A stretch of DNA of 57,182 bases, taken from NCBI GenBank assembly GCA_945873115.1, contig CAMCBT010000008.1, forward strand, positions 1-57,182, written 5' to 3'. The position numbers and the translations under genes were made by a program. This stretch comes from an uncultured Mitsuokella sp. GTDB taxonomy: Bacteria > Bacillota > Negativicutes > Selenomonadales > Selenomonadaceae. Shown one piece after another: positions 33,515 to 41,595 of this stretch (its first letter is position 1; the number at the start of each line of letters is the position of its first letter). Below the pieces are notes generated by a model. It had not been told where the DNA came from, did no database searches, and saw nothing but the letters and a program-made list of their open reading frames with translations.

Positions 33515-35560
33515 TTGAAACAGAAGAAGAAATGGCTTGCCTATGCGATAGCACTCGCTGTCAGTGCCTCCGTTCCTACCATGGCCTATGCAGCACCGGA
33601 GGAGAACTCAGCAGAGCTCCAAAAGCAGGATGCGGTCTCTGTGCCTGAGGCGCAGAAGACGGCAGAAACAGCAGAGGCAGCAAAGCAGGTGGCAGAGGCA
33701 GAGGCAGCGAAGCCAGCCGAGGTAGAGAAGAGTGCTGCAGAAGCCGAAGCCAAGGATCCGGCAGGCGAGGTAAAGCCTGTCTACCAGCAGCTCACCACAG
33801 AGGAGGGCAGGGCTGAGGAGACGAAGGCTGCGGCAGAGGATCCGGAGGAGGCGACGAAGAAGGCCCGGGCTGAGGCCTGGGCGAAGGGACGTCCCGAGGA
33901 GGCGGCCATCCAGAAGGATATGGATACACTCCAGGATCTTACCGTCGTCGATATCGTCTACGAGGGTGCCTCGGACAAGACGCTGAACACGACAAAGGCC
34001 GCCACCCACATGAAGGCGGGGGACAAGTTCACCACGAAGGCCATTGCGGCGGACAGGGATTCCATCTACAACACGGGCTATTTCTATGACATCTATCCCA
34101 CCTTTGAAAAGGTGCCGGAGGGTGTCGTCATCAAGTATCACCTGCTCGAAAATCCGATTCTGAATTCAATCAAGATAAAGGGCAATGAGGTGGAGAAGGA
34201 CGATGTGCTCTATGGCCTTATGACGGTGCGCACCGGCACGATTCTCAACAACCGCATCCTCCATGAGAATATCCAGGCGATTCAGGAGCAGTACAAGAAG
34301 GATGGCTACATCCTCGCCAAGGTCACGGATATGAACATCGATGACAAGGGAGACCTCACCATCAAGATAAACGAGGGCAAGCTGGAGGGCTACGCGGTCA
34401 AGGGCAACGAGAAGACGAAGGACTATGTCATCCTTCGGGAAATGCGCCAGCAGGTCGGCACCCCATTCAACTCGAAGCTTGCCAAACGCAGCATGCAGCG
34501 GGTCTACAATCTGGGCTTCTTTGAGGATGTCAACATCAAGATGAACCCCGGTGTCGAGCCCAATGCGGTCATCATGGAAATCGATGTGAAGGAGAAGCGC
34601 ACGGGCAACTTCGGCATCGGCGCCGGCTACTCCAGCTCCGATGGCATCATCGGCATGATTTCTGTGGCCGATACGAATTTCCGCGGGACGGGCGATGCCG
34701 TCAGCCTCAGCTACTCCGTCAGTGGTGACGATACGGATGCCCATGGCTATACCTTCTCCTATCGCCATCCCTGGCTTGACAAGAAGGAGACGAGCGGCAC
34801 GTTGAAGGTCTACAACCGCACCTATGAGTATGATGACTACGATGAGGATGGCGACCTGAACGAGACGTATATGCGCAAGTACTCCGGCGGCGAAGTCACC
34901 CTGAGCCGACCTGTCAGCGAGTACTCGACGAATTATGTCACCCTTCGTTCCCGAGACGATGAGTACGTCAAGCATATCGATGATGGCGAGAATAATCGCT
35001 CGGCCCAGTGGATAAAGGATAACTTCGGCACGACGAACAGCGTGACTCTCGCCCATGTGACGGATACCCGGGACAATATCTACAACCCGACAGAGGGCGG
35101 GCGCGTGGAGCTCTCAGGCGAGGTCGCAGGCATCGGCGGCGACTTCGACTACCAGAAATTCAGCGTCGAGGATCAGCGCTACTTCAAGGTGGGCCGCGCC
35201 CAGGTCCTCGCTCTTCGGGGCAAGGTGGGTGCCGGCCACGGCGACCTTTCCTACTTCAACAAGTTCCGCATCGGCGGCCAGACGACGCTTCGGGGCTACC
35301 GAGAGGACCAGTTCCGCGGCAGGAAGATTGGTCTCTTTACGGTGGAGTATCGCTTCCCCATTGTCAAGCAGGTCCAGGGAGCCCTCTTCACCGATTGGGG
35401 CACGGCCTGGGATGATGGCTGGTCCCCCGATGGGGACACCATCAAGGGAAGCGTCGGCGTCGGCCTCTCCCTCAATACGCCCCTTGGACCGTTGCGCCTT
35501 GACTATGGTCGTGGCAGCGATGGCGGCCGCGTCCACTTCACGGTGGGCGGCTCCTTCTAA
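33515..35560 (+). CDS. bamA: Outer-membrane protein assembly factor BamA
   Basis: BamA inserts beta-barrel proteins into the outer membrane. The protein has a signal peptide (residues 1-26, cut after AYA), then ~105 residues of Glu/Ala/Lys-rich low-complexity sequence. Three POTRA domains follow (from about residue 135; the second starts LNSIKIKGNEVEKDDVL, the third YAVKGNEKTKDYVI). A 16-strand barrel carries the LRGYREDQFRG motif (the VRGF-type loop 6) and ends in Phe. E. coli BamA has five POTRAs; three with a long acidic spacer is a reduced form. The start is TTG 33515, with GGGAGG eight bases upstream. The next gene starts 11 bases after it. Confidence 0.95.
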   Translation: MKQKKKWLAYAIALAVSASVPTMAYAAPEENSAELQKQDAVSVPEAQKTAETAEAAKQVAEAEAAKPAEVEKSAAEAEAKDPAGEVKPVYQQLTTEEGRAEETKAAAEDPEEATKKARAEAWAKGRPEEAAIQKDMDTLQDLTVVDIVYEGASDKTLNTTKAATHMKAGDKFTTKAIAADRDSIYNTGYFYDIYPTFEKVPEGVVIKYHLLENPILNSIKIKGNEVEKDDVLYGLMTVRTGTILNNRILHENIQAIQEQYKKDGYILAKVTDMNIDDKGDLTIKINEGKLEGYAVKGNEKTKDYVILREMRQQVGTPFNSKLAKRSMQRVYNLGFFEDVNIKMNPGVEPNAVIMEIDVKEKRTGNFGIGAGYSSSDGIIGMISVADTNFRGTGDAVSLSYSVSGDDTDAHGYTFSYRHPWLDKKETSGTLKVYNRTYEYDDYDEDGDLNETYMRKYSGGEVTLSRPVSEYSTNYVTLRSRDDEYVKHIDDGENNRSAQWIKDNFGTTNSVTLAHVTDTRDNIYNPTEGGRVELSGEVAGIGGDFDYQKFSVEDQRYFKVGRAQVLALRGKVGAGHGDLSYFNKFRIGGQTTLRGYREDQFRGRKIGLFTVEYRFPIVKQVQGALFTDWGTAWDDGWSPDGDTIKGSVGVGLSLNTPLGPLRLDYGRGSDGGRVHFTVGGSF

Positions 35561-35571
35561 GGAAACCCATC

Positions 35572-36861
35572 ATGCTCGTTCGCTTTTTGTGCAGTGCGCT
35601 GCTCCTGTCGGTTTTCCTCCTCGGGAGCATCACTCCTGGGGAAGCGGTGCCCATCGATGGGGTGGCGGCCACCGTCTCCTCTGAGGTGCCCATCCCGCCC
35701 CTCGTCAAGAAGCGCATGGAGGAGAGCGTCCGGGTCATCGGCGAGCAGCTCCTCCTGGGCCGCTCTCTGGAGTCGCTGGATTCGGAAAAAATCTCATCGA
35801 TTATCCATGAGGTCTTTGACAAGGTGCTCGTGGGCTACAGCGTTCAGCACGTGGATACGGACCTGGCGGCCGAGGCGAGGGTCCGTGTACGCCTTATCCC
35901 CTGGGATGAGGTGGTGCGCTCCGTGCAGGTGGAGACCACCGTCGAGGGCATGCCCGAGAGCGTGGAGGCCCTCGTGCGTCAGGATGCCGGCGGCCTCAAC
36001 GAGGTATTTCGTGAAGGCCTTCTGGGCCTTCCCGTCGCAGCCACGGACTGGACGAATGGGGTGCTGAAAAAAAGCCTCAACGCCTATATGGAAAAGAAGC
36101 TTCCGGAGTTCCGGGCTGACTTTGATGTGGATACGGCGGAGGTGACTCGCGTCCGGGTGACCCTCTATCCACGCCTTCCTATCGTACGCACCACGGAGCT
36201 CTACATGCGCTCCGATACGGTGCCGAATTTCGCCCTCCTGGGCCACCGGGAGCTCATGCAGCGGGAGGCGGACTCCCTGGTGGGGGTTCCCGTCGCCTTC
36301 GTCCTGCGTCATAGGGAAGCCTTTGAGAAGCAGTTTGCCGCGGCCCTCGATGGGACATCCGATTTTCGTGCCTTTGGCATGAAGACGATGGTGACCCTAT
36401 CGCCCGCCGAGCGCATGGCGGTCATGAGCCGCTCCGACTCGGAGCGGCTCCGCCTTCGCCTCACGGGCTGGCTCGATATGGGCCGCAGCGCGGGGAATCA
36501 CCATCGGCGGGAGGAGGATCTCCTCTTCCGCCTCCATGGGGGCTGGATGGGGACACCGCGGGATGAGCTGTTCTATGAGGCCTATCTCTATCCCCAGGAT
36601 ATGGATTGGCGCACAGAGCTCGGCTATGGAAGGCTCCTGGGGCGGCGGGTGCGGGCAGAGGCCCGCTATGACTTCCAGGCCCATGGCCTCGATGGGGCCC
36701 TTTTCTACCGGTTCGCTCCCCAATGGACTCTTCGCTACGAATATCAGGACCATAGCCAGGATCATGAGGTGGGGCTTCGCTACGACCTCCATGATTTCCT
36801 CGCACTGGAATACGTCCAGGGCCAGGAGGAGGGATGGCTGCGCCTCATTGGGAATTTCTAG
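35572..36861 (+). CDS. Exported, probable outer-membrane beta-barrel protein of unknown function
   Basis: I do not recognise a named family. The 429-residue protein has a signal peptide (residues 1-25, ending PGEA). A mixed alpha/beta periplasmic part (residues ~26-290) follows with two similar strand-rich segments (ARVRVRLIPWDEVV and TRVRVTLYPRLPIV), suggesting an internal duplication. The C-terminal ~140 residues are amphipathic strands rich in Tyr, Arg and Glu (ELGYGRLLGRRVRAEARYDF), ending Asn-Phe like outer-membrane barrels. It sits 11 bases after bamA, so a part in outer-membrane biogenesis is likely. A TamA-like or LptD-like role is not supported by any motif I see. Confidence 0.75.
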   Translation: MLVRFLCSALLLSVFLLGSITPGEAVPIDGVAATVSSEVPIPPLVKKRMEESVRVIGEQLLLGRSLESLDSEKISSIIHEVFDKVLVGYSVQHVDTDLAAEARVRVRLIPWDEVVRSVQVETTVEGMPESVEALVRQDAGGLNEVFREGLLGLPVAATDWTNGVLKKSLNAYMEKKLPEFRADFDVDTAEVTRVRVTLYPRLPIVRTTELYMRSDTVPNFALLGHRELMQREADSLVGVPVAFVLRHREAFEKQFAAALDGTSDFRAFGMKTMVTLSPAERMAVMSRSDSERLRLRLTGWLDMGRSAGNHHRREEDLLFRLHGGWMGTPRDELFYEAYLYPQDMDWRTELGYGRLLGRRVRAEARYDFQAHGLDGALFYRFAPQWTLRYEYQDHSQDHEVGLRYDLHDFLALEYVQGQEEGWLRLIGNF

Positions 36862-36879
36862 CGGGACGAGAATCCGCGC

Positions 36880-36908
36880 TTGAAAGAGCGGGACTACTTT
36901 GCTATAAT
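36880..36908 (+). promoter_or_regulatory. Promoter of the skp-like/lpxD segment
   Basis: TTGAAA at 36880-36885 and TATAAT at 36903-36908 are 17 bases apart, so the OmpH-like genes can be transcribed apart from bamA. Confidence 0.85.
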
Positions 36909-37000
36909 AGAAAAGTCTTTTTGCGGTGAGGATACTACAGAGGTAGCCCTTGCAGCTTATAGGAAACATCCTATTCATATCAAAAGGAGAATACCAGAAA

Positions 37001-37462
37001 ATGATTCAGCTTCAGAAGAAACAGGTCAAGATCATCAGCGTGCTCATCGCCCTCGTCTTCATCGGCTCCGTGGTGGCTCTTGCCCTCACCCAGTCGGGCT
37101 CCGGCATTGCCAGTGCCGCCAGCTCCTCCGTCGGTGTTGTGGACTACCGTCAGCTTGCCCAGCAGCATCCGCAGCTCCAGAGCGCCAATGCTGAATTCCA
37201 GAAGGCTGTGCAGGATGCCCAGAAGGAGTTCGAGCAGAAGTCGGCGAACATGAGCGACCAGGAGAAGGCCGACTACTACCAGCAGACCCAGCAGCGCCTC
37301 CAGCAGAAGAACCAGGAGCTCATGGATCCCATCAAGGAGAGCATCGACGACGCCATCAAGAAGACGGCTGAGGCAAAGGGCCTTTCCGTCGTCATCGACA
37401 AGTCTGCTGTTGCCTATGGCGGCACGGACATCACCCAGGATGTGGTCAGCAAGCTGAAGTAA
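37001..37462 (+). CDS. Skp/OmpH-family periplasmic chaperone (first copy)
   Basis: Skp holds unfolded outer-membrane proteins in the periplasm as a trimer with long coiled-coil arms. The 153-residue protein has a signal or anchor helix (residues ~9-35), the family start VGVVDYRQLAQQHPQLQSA, and a Gln/Lys-rich coiled coil (residues ~60-115). The C-terminal strand segment is GLSVVIDKSAVAYGGTDITQDVV. The start is ATG 37001, ten bases after AAAGGAGA; the upstream ATG-like frame has no ribosome binding site. It is the first of three related genes. Confidence 0.9.
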   Translation: MIQLQKKQVKIISVLIALVFIGSVVALALTQSGSGIASAASSSVGVVDYRQLAQQHPQLQSANAEFQKAVQDAQKEFEQKSANMSDQEKADYYQQTQQRLQQKNQELMDPIKESIDDAIKKTAEAKGLSVVIDKSAVAYGGTDITQDVVSKLK

Positions 37463-37483
37463 GGCATTTGCCCATAAGAAATC

Positions 37484-37513
37484 AAGTACCGAGCCGAATT
37501 TCGGCTCGGTACT
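37484..37513 (+). terminator. Strong hairpin between the first and second skp-like genes
   Basis: A perfect 13-pair stem (AAGTACCGAGCCG with CGGCTCGGTACTT) closes a five-base loop. It lacks a clean T-run (CTTCCTTG follows), so it may be a leaky terminator or an mRNA-stabilising structure. Confidence 0.6.
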
Positions 37514-37541
37514 TCCTTGTAAATAGGAGAGGAGGAAGGCC

Positions 37542-38657
37542 ATGGCAGAAGAAAAGGAGAAGGCAGGCAGCAGGAAGCGACGCATTGCCATCGGTGCTGT
37601 GACCGCTATTTTTCTCCTCCTTGCCGGTGCAGGAATCCTCCGCTATGCGGTGCGCTCGACGGCTACCCAGACCAGCACCTCGGCACCGACCGTGGGGACG
37701 GTGGACATGGAAAAGGTCCTGGCCGCCCATCCCCGCTACGACGAGCTCACCCGCCTCCGGGCGGAGCGGGATGCCCTGGTTCTTCGGGCCAAGGAAAAGC
37801 AGGAGGACTGGCAGGTCCCGCCGCCGGCCCTTGATGGCACGCCCTTCGAGGATGCGGCGGACCAGAAGGATGCCCAGACCCTAGTGGAGGAGCGCATATC
37901 CATCGAAAGGGAACGGGCTGCCCTCGCCGAGGCCTATAAAAAGGAGCAGGGCGAGGCATTCAAAGCCCGCAGCGAGGCTGTTGACAAGGAGTATCGGGAG
38001 AGGCTCCTCAACCTCAACATCAAAATCGAAAATCAGGAGGCCATGCATCATCCCTGGGACAAGCCCGAGGCCCTCGAAAGGGAACGGGAGCACTGGGAGG
38101 AGGAGCGAGAGGCACTCAAGGAGGAGCGAGGCGCGCGCCATGCAGAGCTCCAGGCGGAATGGGAAAAGGAGATCAAGGCCCATGTGAATGCTGCCCTGGC
38201 ACCGAAGCTTGCCGCCTGGCAGAGCCGGCTTGCCTCGGCCGGGGAGCAGGCACGGGCAGAGGCCTTGGCCAAGGAGTCCGCAGCCAATGCACGAAATGTG
38301 GAGGCCATGGAGTATGCCATGGCCGCCCTCCAGGATAACACAAAAAAGAATGTCCAGGAGCTCCTTTGGAAAAAGGAGCAGGAGGTGAAGAGGCTGGAGA
38401 GCCGTATGGCAAACGACATGCGAGGCCGGGCGGCAAAGCTCGCCATTCTCCATCACCTGACCCTTATCCTCGCCAGTCCCATGGAGGGCCTTGATACCCG
38501 TTTCCCCTCCTTCGAGGGGGCCCAGGGAGTCCTTTCTCCCGTCAGGTTCCGGACGGTCCTCCCGGTGGAGGCCCTGGACCTTACCGATGAGCTCGTGGAG
38601 GAGATGAAGTCCCTTCCAAAGGATGAGGATATCTCCAGCGATGCCAACCGGCAATAA
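37542..38657 (+). CDS. Large OmpH-like coiled-coil envelope protein (second copy)
   Basis: This 371-residue protein has a short basic N-terminus, one membrane helix (residues ~15-36), then the OmpH-like start VGTVDMEKVLAAHPRYDEL. A very long Glu/Lys/Arg/Ala coiled coil (residues ~70-300) is more than twice the usual Skp length. The C-terminal part has hydrophobic segments (AAKLAILHHLTLILASP) but no clear Skp strand motif. It is probably anchored in the inner membrane with the coil in the periplasm. Function as a chaperone or a spacer between membranes is inferred from the neighbours. Confidence 0.78.
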   Translation: MAEEKEKAGSRKRRIAIGAVTAIFLLLAGAGILRYAVRSTATQTSTSAPTVGTVDMEKVLAAHPRYDELTRLRAERDALVLRAKEKQEDWQVPPPALDGTPFEDAADQKDAQTLVEERISIERERAALAEAYKKEQGEAFKARSEAVDKEYRERLLNLNIKIENQEAMHHPWDKPEALEREREHWEEEREALKEERGARHAELQAEWEKEIKAHVNAALAPKLAAWQSRLASAGEQARAEALAKESAANARNVEAMEYAMAALQDNTKKNVQELLWKKEQEVKRLESRMANDMRGRAAKLAILHHLTLILASPMEGLDTRFPSFEGAQGVLSPVRFRTVLPVEALDLTDELVEEMKSLPKDEDISSDANRQ

Positions 38658-38693
38658 CGCCGTCAACCATTACTAGAAAGAAGCGATATCACC

Positions 38694-39131
38694 ATGAAAT
38701 CACGAAAAAAAACAGCGGCCCTCGCACTGGCGGCCCTCACGCTGACCCTTGCCGTCTCCGGCTGTGGAAAGGTCAAGGTGGGCTATGTGGACGAGTCCCG
38801 TCTCGTGCAGGAGGCACCCCAGATCAAGTCCCTCGTGGATGAGGGCAATGCAAAGATAAATGAGGAAATCCAGAACGCCCAGAAGGCCCAGCAGGCGAAT
38901 CCCAACATGAGCCAGGAGGATGCCCAGAAGGCCCAGATGGAATCCCAGCGCAAAATCCAGTCCCTCAACCAGTCCTACAGCCTCCAGATGCAGCAGAAGG
39001 CGGATGTGGCCTATCGGGAGGTCCTGACGGAGAAGAAGCTGGATGTCCTCCTGAAGAGCGACAAGAATGAGCCCACCTCCTTCTACGGTTCGACGGATGT
39101 GACGGATGATGTCATCCAGAAGCTCCAGTGA
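38694..39131 (+). CDS. OmpH/Skp-like lipoprotein (third copy)
   Basis: This 145-residue protein has a signal sequence with lipobox LAVSGC (Cys24), followed at once by the OmpH start VKVGYVDESRLVQEAPQIKSL. A Gln-rich coiled coil follows, then a C-terminal segment TSFYGSTDVTDDVIQKL that resembles the end of the first copy. Lipid anchoring is unusual for Skp, which is normally soluble. It precedes lpxD by 13 bases. Confidence 0.85.
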   Translation: MKSRKKTAALALAALTLTLAVSGCGKVKVGYVDESRLVQEAPQIKSLVDEGNAKINEEIQNAQKAQQANPNMSQEDAQKAQMESQRKIQSLNQSYSLQMQQKADVAYREVLTEKKLDVLLKSDKNEPTSFYGSTDVTDDVIQKLQ

Positions 39132-39144
39132 GGAGGCGCCCCCG

Positions 39145-40173
39145 ATGAAAAAGAAACTGTCTGAAATCGCAGACTTCCTGGGTGCCCGGCTCGTGGGCGA
39201 CGGCAATACCCTCATAGAGGGCCTTGGCAATATCGATGGGGCAGGGGAGCACGACCTCATCTTTGCCGTGGAGCCTCACATCGAGGCGGCGAAGGAAAGC
39301 AAGGCTGCGGCTGTGATGCTCCCGGAGGGGATAGGGGACTTCCCAAAGCCTGCCCTCTATGTGGAGGACCCACGAGCCTCCTTCGCAAAGCTTTTGGCCC
39401 TCTTCACGCCGAAGCTTTCCATCCCCGAGGGCGTGAGCGACCGGGCCTATATTGGCCGGGACGTGAAGCTGGGGAAAAACGTGCGCATCCTGCCTCTGGC
39501 CGTGGTGGATGACCACGCGGTCATCGGCGACAATGTGACCCTCTATCCCCATACCTACATCGGACAGTTCGCCGAGGTGGGGGATGATACGACCATCTAC
39601 TCCGGGGCCACCGTGCGGGAATACTGCAAGGTGGGCAGGCGCTGCACCATCCACTCCTCCGCCGTCATCGGCTCCGATGGCTTCGGATTCACCACGAAGG
39701 ACGGCATCCACACGAAGGTGCCCCAGGTGGGCAATGTGGTCATCGAGGATGATGTGGAGATCGGCGCCGTGGATGGCATCGACCGGGCGGCCATGGGCTC
39801 TACCGTCATCGGCCACGGCACGAAGATGGACAACCAGGTTCATATCGGTCACAACTGCAAGATCGGCCCCAACTGCCTCGTGGTGGCCCAGGTGGGCATT
39901 TCCGGCTCCACGACGGTCGGCCATAATGTCACCTTCGGTGGTCAGAGCGGGACGGTGGGCCATATCACCATCGGCGCCAACTCCGTCTACGGCGGCCGCT
40001 CCGGCATCATCGGCGACATGCCCGAGGGCTTCTTCGGTGCCGGCTTCCCCGCGCAGAGCCATGCCAGCTGGCTTCGGATGCAGGCTGCCATGAAGCACCT
40101 GCCGGACCTCCTCAAGAAGGTCAAGCGCCTGGAAAAGCAGTTGGCAAAGTATGAAGCAGGCGAGAAAGGCTGA
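39145..40173 (+). CDS. lpxD: UDP-3-O-(3-hydroxyacyl)glucosamine N-acyltransferase
   Basis: LpxD adds the second 3-hydroxyacyl chain in lipid A synthesis, using acyl-ACP in the cytoplasm. The 342-residue protein has an N-terminal uridine-binding domain (LSEIADFLGARLVGD). A left-handed beta helix follows, with many hexapeptide repeats (IGDNVTLYP..., IGPNCLVVAQVG), the catalytic-His segment DNQVHIGHNCKIG, and a C-terminal coiled coil (LLKKVKRLEKQLAKYEAG). The start is ATG 39145, after GAGGAGG at 39130-39136. An upstream ATG at 39106 lies inside the preceding gene and is rejected. skp-like then lpxD is the order seen in Proteobacteria and Negativicutes, but lpxC, fabZ and lpxA do not follow here. 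Confidence 0.96.
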   Translation: MKKKLSEIADFLGARLVGDGNTLIEGLGNIDGAGEHDLIFAVEPHIEAAKESKAAAVMLPEGIGDFPKPALYVEDPRASFAKLLALFTPKLSIPEGVSDRAYIGRDVKLGKNVRILPLAVVDDHAVIGDNVTLYPHTYIGQFAEVGDDTTIYSGATVREYCKVGRRCTIHSSAVIGSDGFGFTTKDGIHTKVPQVGNVVIEDDVEIGAVDGIDRAAMGSTVIGHGTKMDNQVHIGHNCKIGPNCLVVAQVGISGSTTVGHNVTFGGQSGTVGHITIGANSVYGGRSGIIGDMPEGFFGAGFPAQSHASWLRMQAAMKHLPDLLKKVKRLEKQLAKYEAGEKG

Positions 40174-40180
40174 AAGGCTT

Positions 40181-41035
40181 ATGGCATACTATCTCCTAAA
40201 GGCGCTCAGCGCCTTTTTCTGTATCCTGCCTCGTAGTGTGGCAGAAGCCATCGGCAGGGCCCTTGGGGCTCTTTGCTGGCCCCTGGTGCCGAAAAAGCGC
40301 AAGAAGCTGGCCTTTGAACAGATCAAACGCTGCCTCGGCATCACGGATAAGGAGGCCTGGCGCATCGCAAGGGCTTCCTCCGTACGGTTTGGCCCCATGC
40401 TCGTGGAGGTGCTGCGCTTCCCCCTCATCCGAAAGCACCCGGAGCGCTACGTGCGCATCGAGAACCTGACCCCAATGCAAGAGGCCATGAAGGACGGCAA
40501 GGGCTGCATCATCGCCGCCTCCCACAGCGGCAACTGGGAGCTCATGGGAGGCGCCTTTGCTATGGCAGGCATCCCCATCGTCGGCGTCGCCATGAAGCAG
40601 AAGGGGGCAGCGGACCGCTTCATCAACGAGTACCGTAGCCTCATCGGCATGCACATCACCTACAAGACCGGCGTCCGGGAGATGTTCCAGATGCTGAAGG
40701 ACGGCTATGCTATCGGCCTCATCATGGACCAGGACACAAATCGCCATGATGGCATCGTACTGGACTTCTTCGGCCAGCCTACCAACTGCGTCCCCGGTGC
40801 CGCCTCCATGGCCCGCTTCACAGGCGTTCCCATCTTCACAGCCTTTATGCATCGCGATAGGAAGGGCTTCCATACTCTTGTGCTGGAGGGCCCCTACTAC
40901 GTGGAAAAGACAAAGGACAAGAAGGACGACATCCGCGCCATGACCCAGCAGCTCACAAAAGCCATAGAGAACCACGTGCGTAAGCATCCCGAAGAATGGT
41001 TCTGGCTCCACGACCGCTGGAAATCCGTGCGATAG
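40181..41035 (+). CDS. Lysophospholipid/lipid A acyltransferase (LpxL/HtrB family)
   Basis: This family adds secondary acyl chains to lipid A at the inner membrane. The protein has a hydrophobic N-terminus (YYLLKALSAFFCILP), the catalytic HxxxxE motif as HSGNWEL, then GVAMKQKGAADRFINEYR, IGLIMDQDTNRHDGIVLDFFG and the C-terminal WFWLHDRWK. ATG 40181 gives 284 residues starting like family members, though the GAAAGG before it is close; an in-frame ATG at 40151 inside lpxD is the alternative. It lies eight bases after lpxD and ends the GC-rich core region. Confidence 0.9.
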   Translation: MAYYLLKALSAFFCILPRSVAEAIGRALGALCWPLVPKKRKKLAFEQIKRCLGITDKEAWRIARASSVRFGPMLVEVLRFPLIRKHPERYVRIENLTPMQEAMKDGKGCIIAASHSGNWELMGGAFAMAGIPIVGVAMKQKGAADRFINEYRSLIGMHITYKTGVREMFQMLKDGYAIGLIMDQDTNRHDGIVLDFFGQPTNCVPGAASMARFTGVPIFTAFMHRDRKGFHTLVLEGPYYVEKTKDKKDDIRAMTQQLTKAIENHVRKHPEEWFWLHDRWKSVR

Positions 41036-41050
41036 GCACAGCAAACTACA

Positions 41051-41080
41051 CGCACAAACGTCCACTTTGTGGACATTGTG
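41051..41080 (+). repeat. Inverted repeat (hairpin) after the acyltransferase gene
   Basis: CGCACAA...TTGTGCG arms enclose a GTCCAC/GTGGAC helix with a TTT loop. No T-run follows, so it is not a standard terminator; it may be part of the repeat element next to it. Confidence 0.55.
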
Positions 41081-41094
41081 CGCCGCCCTTGCAA

Positions 41095-41142
41095 GAAACC
41101 AGCCAATCAGTCTGCGCCTACGGCTTGACTTCTTGGGGTTTC
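41095..41142 (+). repeat. Third copy of the AG-bulge CCAA/TTGG hairpin repeat
   Basis: GAAACC/GGTTTC arms (41095-41100 and 41137-41142) enclose an AG bulge and a CCAA/TTGG helix (41103-41106 with 41133-41136). The loop begins TCAG and ends CTTC, like copy 2 inside the 14674-14857 RNA. The flanks do not match the larger RNA. Confidence 0.6.
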
Positions 41143-41164
41143 ATAGCAAAAGGAAGACACAAAA

Positions 41165-41195
41165 AAGGAGATGCAAATGCATCTCCTGTATTTTT
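41165..41195. terminator. Bidirectional terminator between the acyltransferase and tRNA-Gly
   Basis: AGGAGATGC/GCATCTCCT forms a perfect stem. On the minus strand it is followed by six T, serving the tRNA gene; on the plus strand a T-run follows after three bases. Confidence 0.85.
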
Positions 41196-41196
41196 T

Positions 41197-41271
41197 ATGG
41201 AGCGGGCAATGGGAGTCGAACCCACCTCTAAAGCTTGGGAAGCTTTCATTCTACCGATGAACTATGCCCGC
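41197..41271 (-). tRNA. tRNA-Gly (anticodon CCC)
   Basis: The minus strand folds into a full cloverleaf. It has acceptor GCGGGCA/TGCCCGC, a D arm GTTC/GAAT, anticodon stem AAAGC/GCTTT with loop TTCCCAA (anticodon CCC, reading GGG), T arm with TTCGACT loop, discriminator T and an encoded CCA end. Confidence 0.96.
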
Positions 41272-41289
41272 ATGGTGTCAACATGATAG

Positions 41290-41318
41290 ATTATAGCATG
41301 ACACGCTACGAATTGCAA
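41290..41318 (-). promoter_or_regulatory. Promoter of tRNA-Gly
   Basis: On the minus strand TTGCAA and TATAAT are separated by 17 bases, about 19 bases before the tRNA. Confidence 0.78.
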
Positions 41319-41444
41319 GAAAAATTTCAGAGATGAGCCTAGTCCATCGCAATCAATGAATGCATTCCGAGGGATGCCATAAATTGCAAGGAACGCTTTT
41401 TCTATGGTATACTTTCCCTGGTTTCCAGCAGAAGTGTATCTACA

Positions 41445-41474
41445 TTGATATATTCATGCAGAAAATGATACAAT
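41445..41474 (+). promoter_or_regulatory. Promoter ahead of the rhodanese gene
   Basis: TTGATA at 41445-41450 and TACAAT at 41469-41474 are 18 bases apart. A CGAGCC/GGCTCG hairpin (41489-41510) begins just after the predicted start. Apart from this, the tRNA promoter and the short repeats listed next, I see nothing in 41,272-41,595. Confidence 0.65.
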
Positions 41475-41501
41475 TTCATTATTCCAGACGAGCCGCACAG
41501 G

Positions 41502-41556
41502 GGAGGCTCGGTTTTGGCATAGGAGGATCGTTTTTCGAAGGTGGAGGCTCGGTTTT
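41502..41556 (+). repeat. Three short direct repeats in the leader of the rhodanese gene
   Basis: GGAGGCTCGGTTTT occurs at 41502-41515 and 41543-41556, with a variant GGAGGATCGTTTTT at 41522-41535. The spacing is about 20-21 bases. Confidence 0.6.
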
Positions 41557-41595
41557 ACCGTGAAGCCTTGATATTTCTGAATTGGAGGGATTTTG

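Noticed and set aside
41197..41271. tRNA-Gly as attachment site for the accessory region
   Set aside because: Islands normally join at the tRNA 3' end, which here faces the core genome (41197). The accessory DNA starts at the 5' side and no repeat of the tRNA end was found.
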